DNA of 5,020 nt, taken from positions 1 to 5,020 of the forward strand of contig JAQNCU010000246.1 in assembly GCA_029077775.1 (NCBI GenBank), in the 5' to 3' direction. Shown here piece by piece: positions 4,418-5,020 of this stretch; position 1 is the first letter of the stretch; the number at the start of each line of letters is the position of its first letter. The position numbers and the translations under genes were made by a program. A model generated the notes under the pieces. It was not told where the DNA came from. It saw nothing but the letters and a program-made list of their open reading frames with translations, and did not search any database. The DNA comes from Acidocella sp. (GTDB lineage Bacteria > Pseudomonadota > Alphaproteobacteria > Acetobacterales > Acetobacteraceae).

Positions 4418-5020
4418 GTGCCATGGGATAAATCCGTGGCGCGGTTGAGTGCTGACTCTCGCTCGGCCGAGGCGCGGCTGGCCGAGGCGGTGGGGCTGGC
4501 GGCATCCATCGGGCTGGTGGTGGTGCATGAGGATGTGTTCCAGCTGCGCCATCTCACCCCCGCCACCCTGTTCGGCAAGGGCCAGGTGGAACGCGCGCGG
4601 GATGCGCTGCACGAGCATGATGTGGGCGTGGTGGTGGTGGATGCCACGCTGACACCCGTGCAGCAGCGGAACCTGGAGACCGCGTGGGGGGCCAAGGTCA
4701 TCGACCGGACAGGGCTGATCCTCGATATTTTCGGTGCGCGTGCGCGCACCCGTGAAGGCAGTTTGCAGGTGGAACTGGCGCATCTGGACTATCAGCGCTC
4801 GCGTCTCGTGCGGTCATGGACCCATCTGGAGCGCCAGCGCGGCGGATTCGGGTTTTTGGGCGGGCCGGGTGAGACGCAGATTGAGGCGGATCGGCGGTTG
4901 ATCGGTGAGCGGATCACGCGACTGCGCGCCGAGCTTGAGGAGGTACGGCGCACGCGCGGGCTGCACCGTGGCGCCCGCGCCCGGGTGCCATACCCGGTGG
5001 TGGCGCTGGTGGGCTATACC
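4418..5020 (+). CDS. hflX: GTPase HflX, N-terminal 201 residues, partial at the right edge
   Basis: HflX is a ribosome-associated GTPase that binds 50S subunits and can split stalled ribosomes under stress (family knowledge). The visible part covers the N-terminal nucleotide-binding-like domain, with EARLAEAVGLAASIGL (18-33), LFGKGQVERAR (51-61), VVVDATLTPVQQRNLE (72-87), KVIDRTGLILDIFGARARTR (93-112), ELAHLDYQRSRLV (119-131) and the glycine-rich RGGFGFLGGPGETQIEADRR (141-160). A coiled-coil helix (about 160-182) follows, then the start of the G domain, VVALVGYT, cut within the G1 P-loop. The usual length is about 400-450 residues. GTG 4418 is the most upstream standard start in this frame after the TAA at 4232; GTG 4436 (GGGA 7 nt upstream) is the alternative. 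The frame stays open and family-like upstream of 4418, so the true start may be non-canonical. It is downstream of hfq, probably in the same operon. Confidence 0.93.
   Translation, partial: MPWDKSVARLSADSRSAEARLAEAVGLAASIGLVVVHEDVFQLRHLTPATLFGKGQVERARDALHEHDVGVVVVDATLTPVQQRNLETAWGAKVIDRTGLILDIFGARARTREGSLQVELAHLDYQRSRLVRSWTHLERQRGGFGFLGGPGETQIEADRRLIGERITRLRAELEEVRRTRGLHRGARARVPYPVVALVGYT

Noticed and set aside
4621..4640. GTG-rich repeat run in the hflX gene
   Set aside because: It encodes the hydrophobic beta strand GVVVVD of HflX, so GTG repetition is codon preference rather than a microsatellite of interest.
4449..4652. Small plus-strand frame of 67 codons inside hflX, and minus-strand frames at 4270-4783
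   Set aside because: They are out of frame with or antisense to the clearly conserved HflX sequence and have Trp/Met/Arg-rich or Ser/Arg-rich compositions typical of shadow frames.

Overview
The window looks like an ordinary chromosomal stretch of a GC-rich alphaproteobacterium. The near-canonical alphaproteobacterial Hfq core, the bacterial arginyltransferase-like Bpt and the hfq-hflX pair all point that way. The frequent GTG starts and the long Hfq tail make Acetobacteraceae/Rhodospirillales plausible, but that family-level call is inference from memory. No mobile element, CRISPR array, tRNA or rRNA gene, or sign of recent transfer was seen.

Left half, minus strand (about 1-2053): three genes are read right to left. 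A GT87/DUF2029-type polytopic membrane glycosyltransferase starts at GTG 2053. A small RDD-family membrane protein starts inside its 3' end (35-bp overlap). After a 45-bp gap comes the N-terminal part of bpt (aspartate/glutamate leucyltransferase), which runs off the left edge. They are probably co-transcribed.

Right half, plus strand (about 2101-5020): a single-domain alpha/beta hydrolase diverges from the GT87 gene across only 47 bp. A 100-bp spacer follows, containing an inverted repeat with a T-rich flank. Next are a YihY/BrkB-family inner-membrane protein, then hfq, then the N-terminal two-fifths or so of hflX, cut by the window just inside its G1 (Walker A) motif.

The most informative non-coding DNA is the roughly 118 bp between yihY and hfq. 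It holds a perfect TATAAT with a TTGCCG 16 bp upstream, a GC-rich stem-loop that would lie at the very 5' end of the resulting transcript, a perfect 17-nt palindrome (8-bp arms), and an A-rich ARN-type run next to the hfq Shine-Dalgarno. Together these suggest a dedicated, possibly autoregulated hfq promoter and leader. The hflX start is ambiguous: family-like coding potential continues in frame upstream of the first usable start codon, right back to the hfq stop, where there is only a CTG.

Functionally the window combines housekeeping modules: N-degron tagging (Bpt), RNA chaperoning (Hfq), ribosome rescue/splitting GTPase (HflX), and envelope proteins of unknown substrate (GT87, RDD, YihY). 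No clearly new multi-gene system was found. The items worth a second look are regulatory details around hfq/hflX and the overlapping GT87-RDD arrangement.
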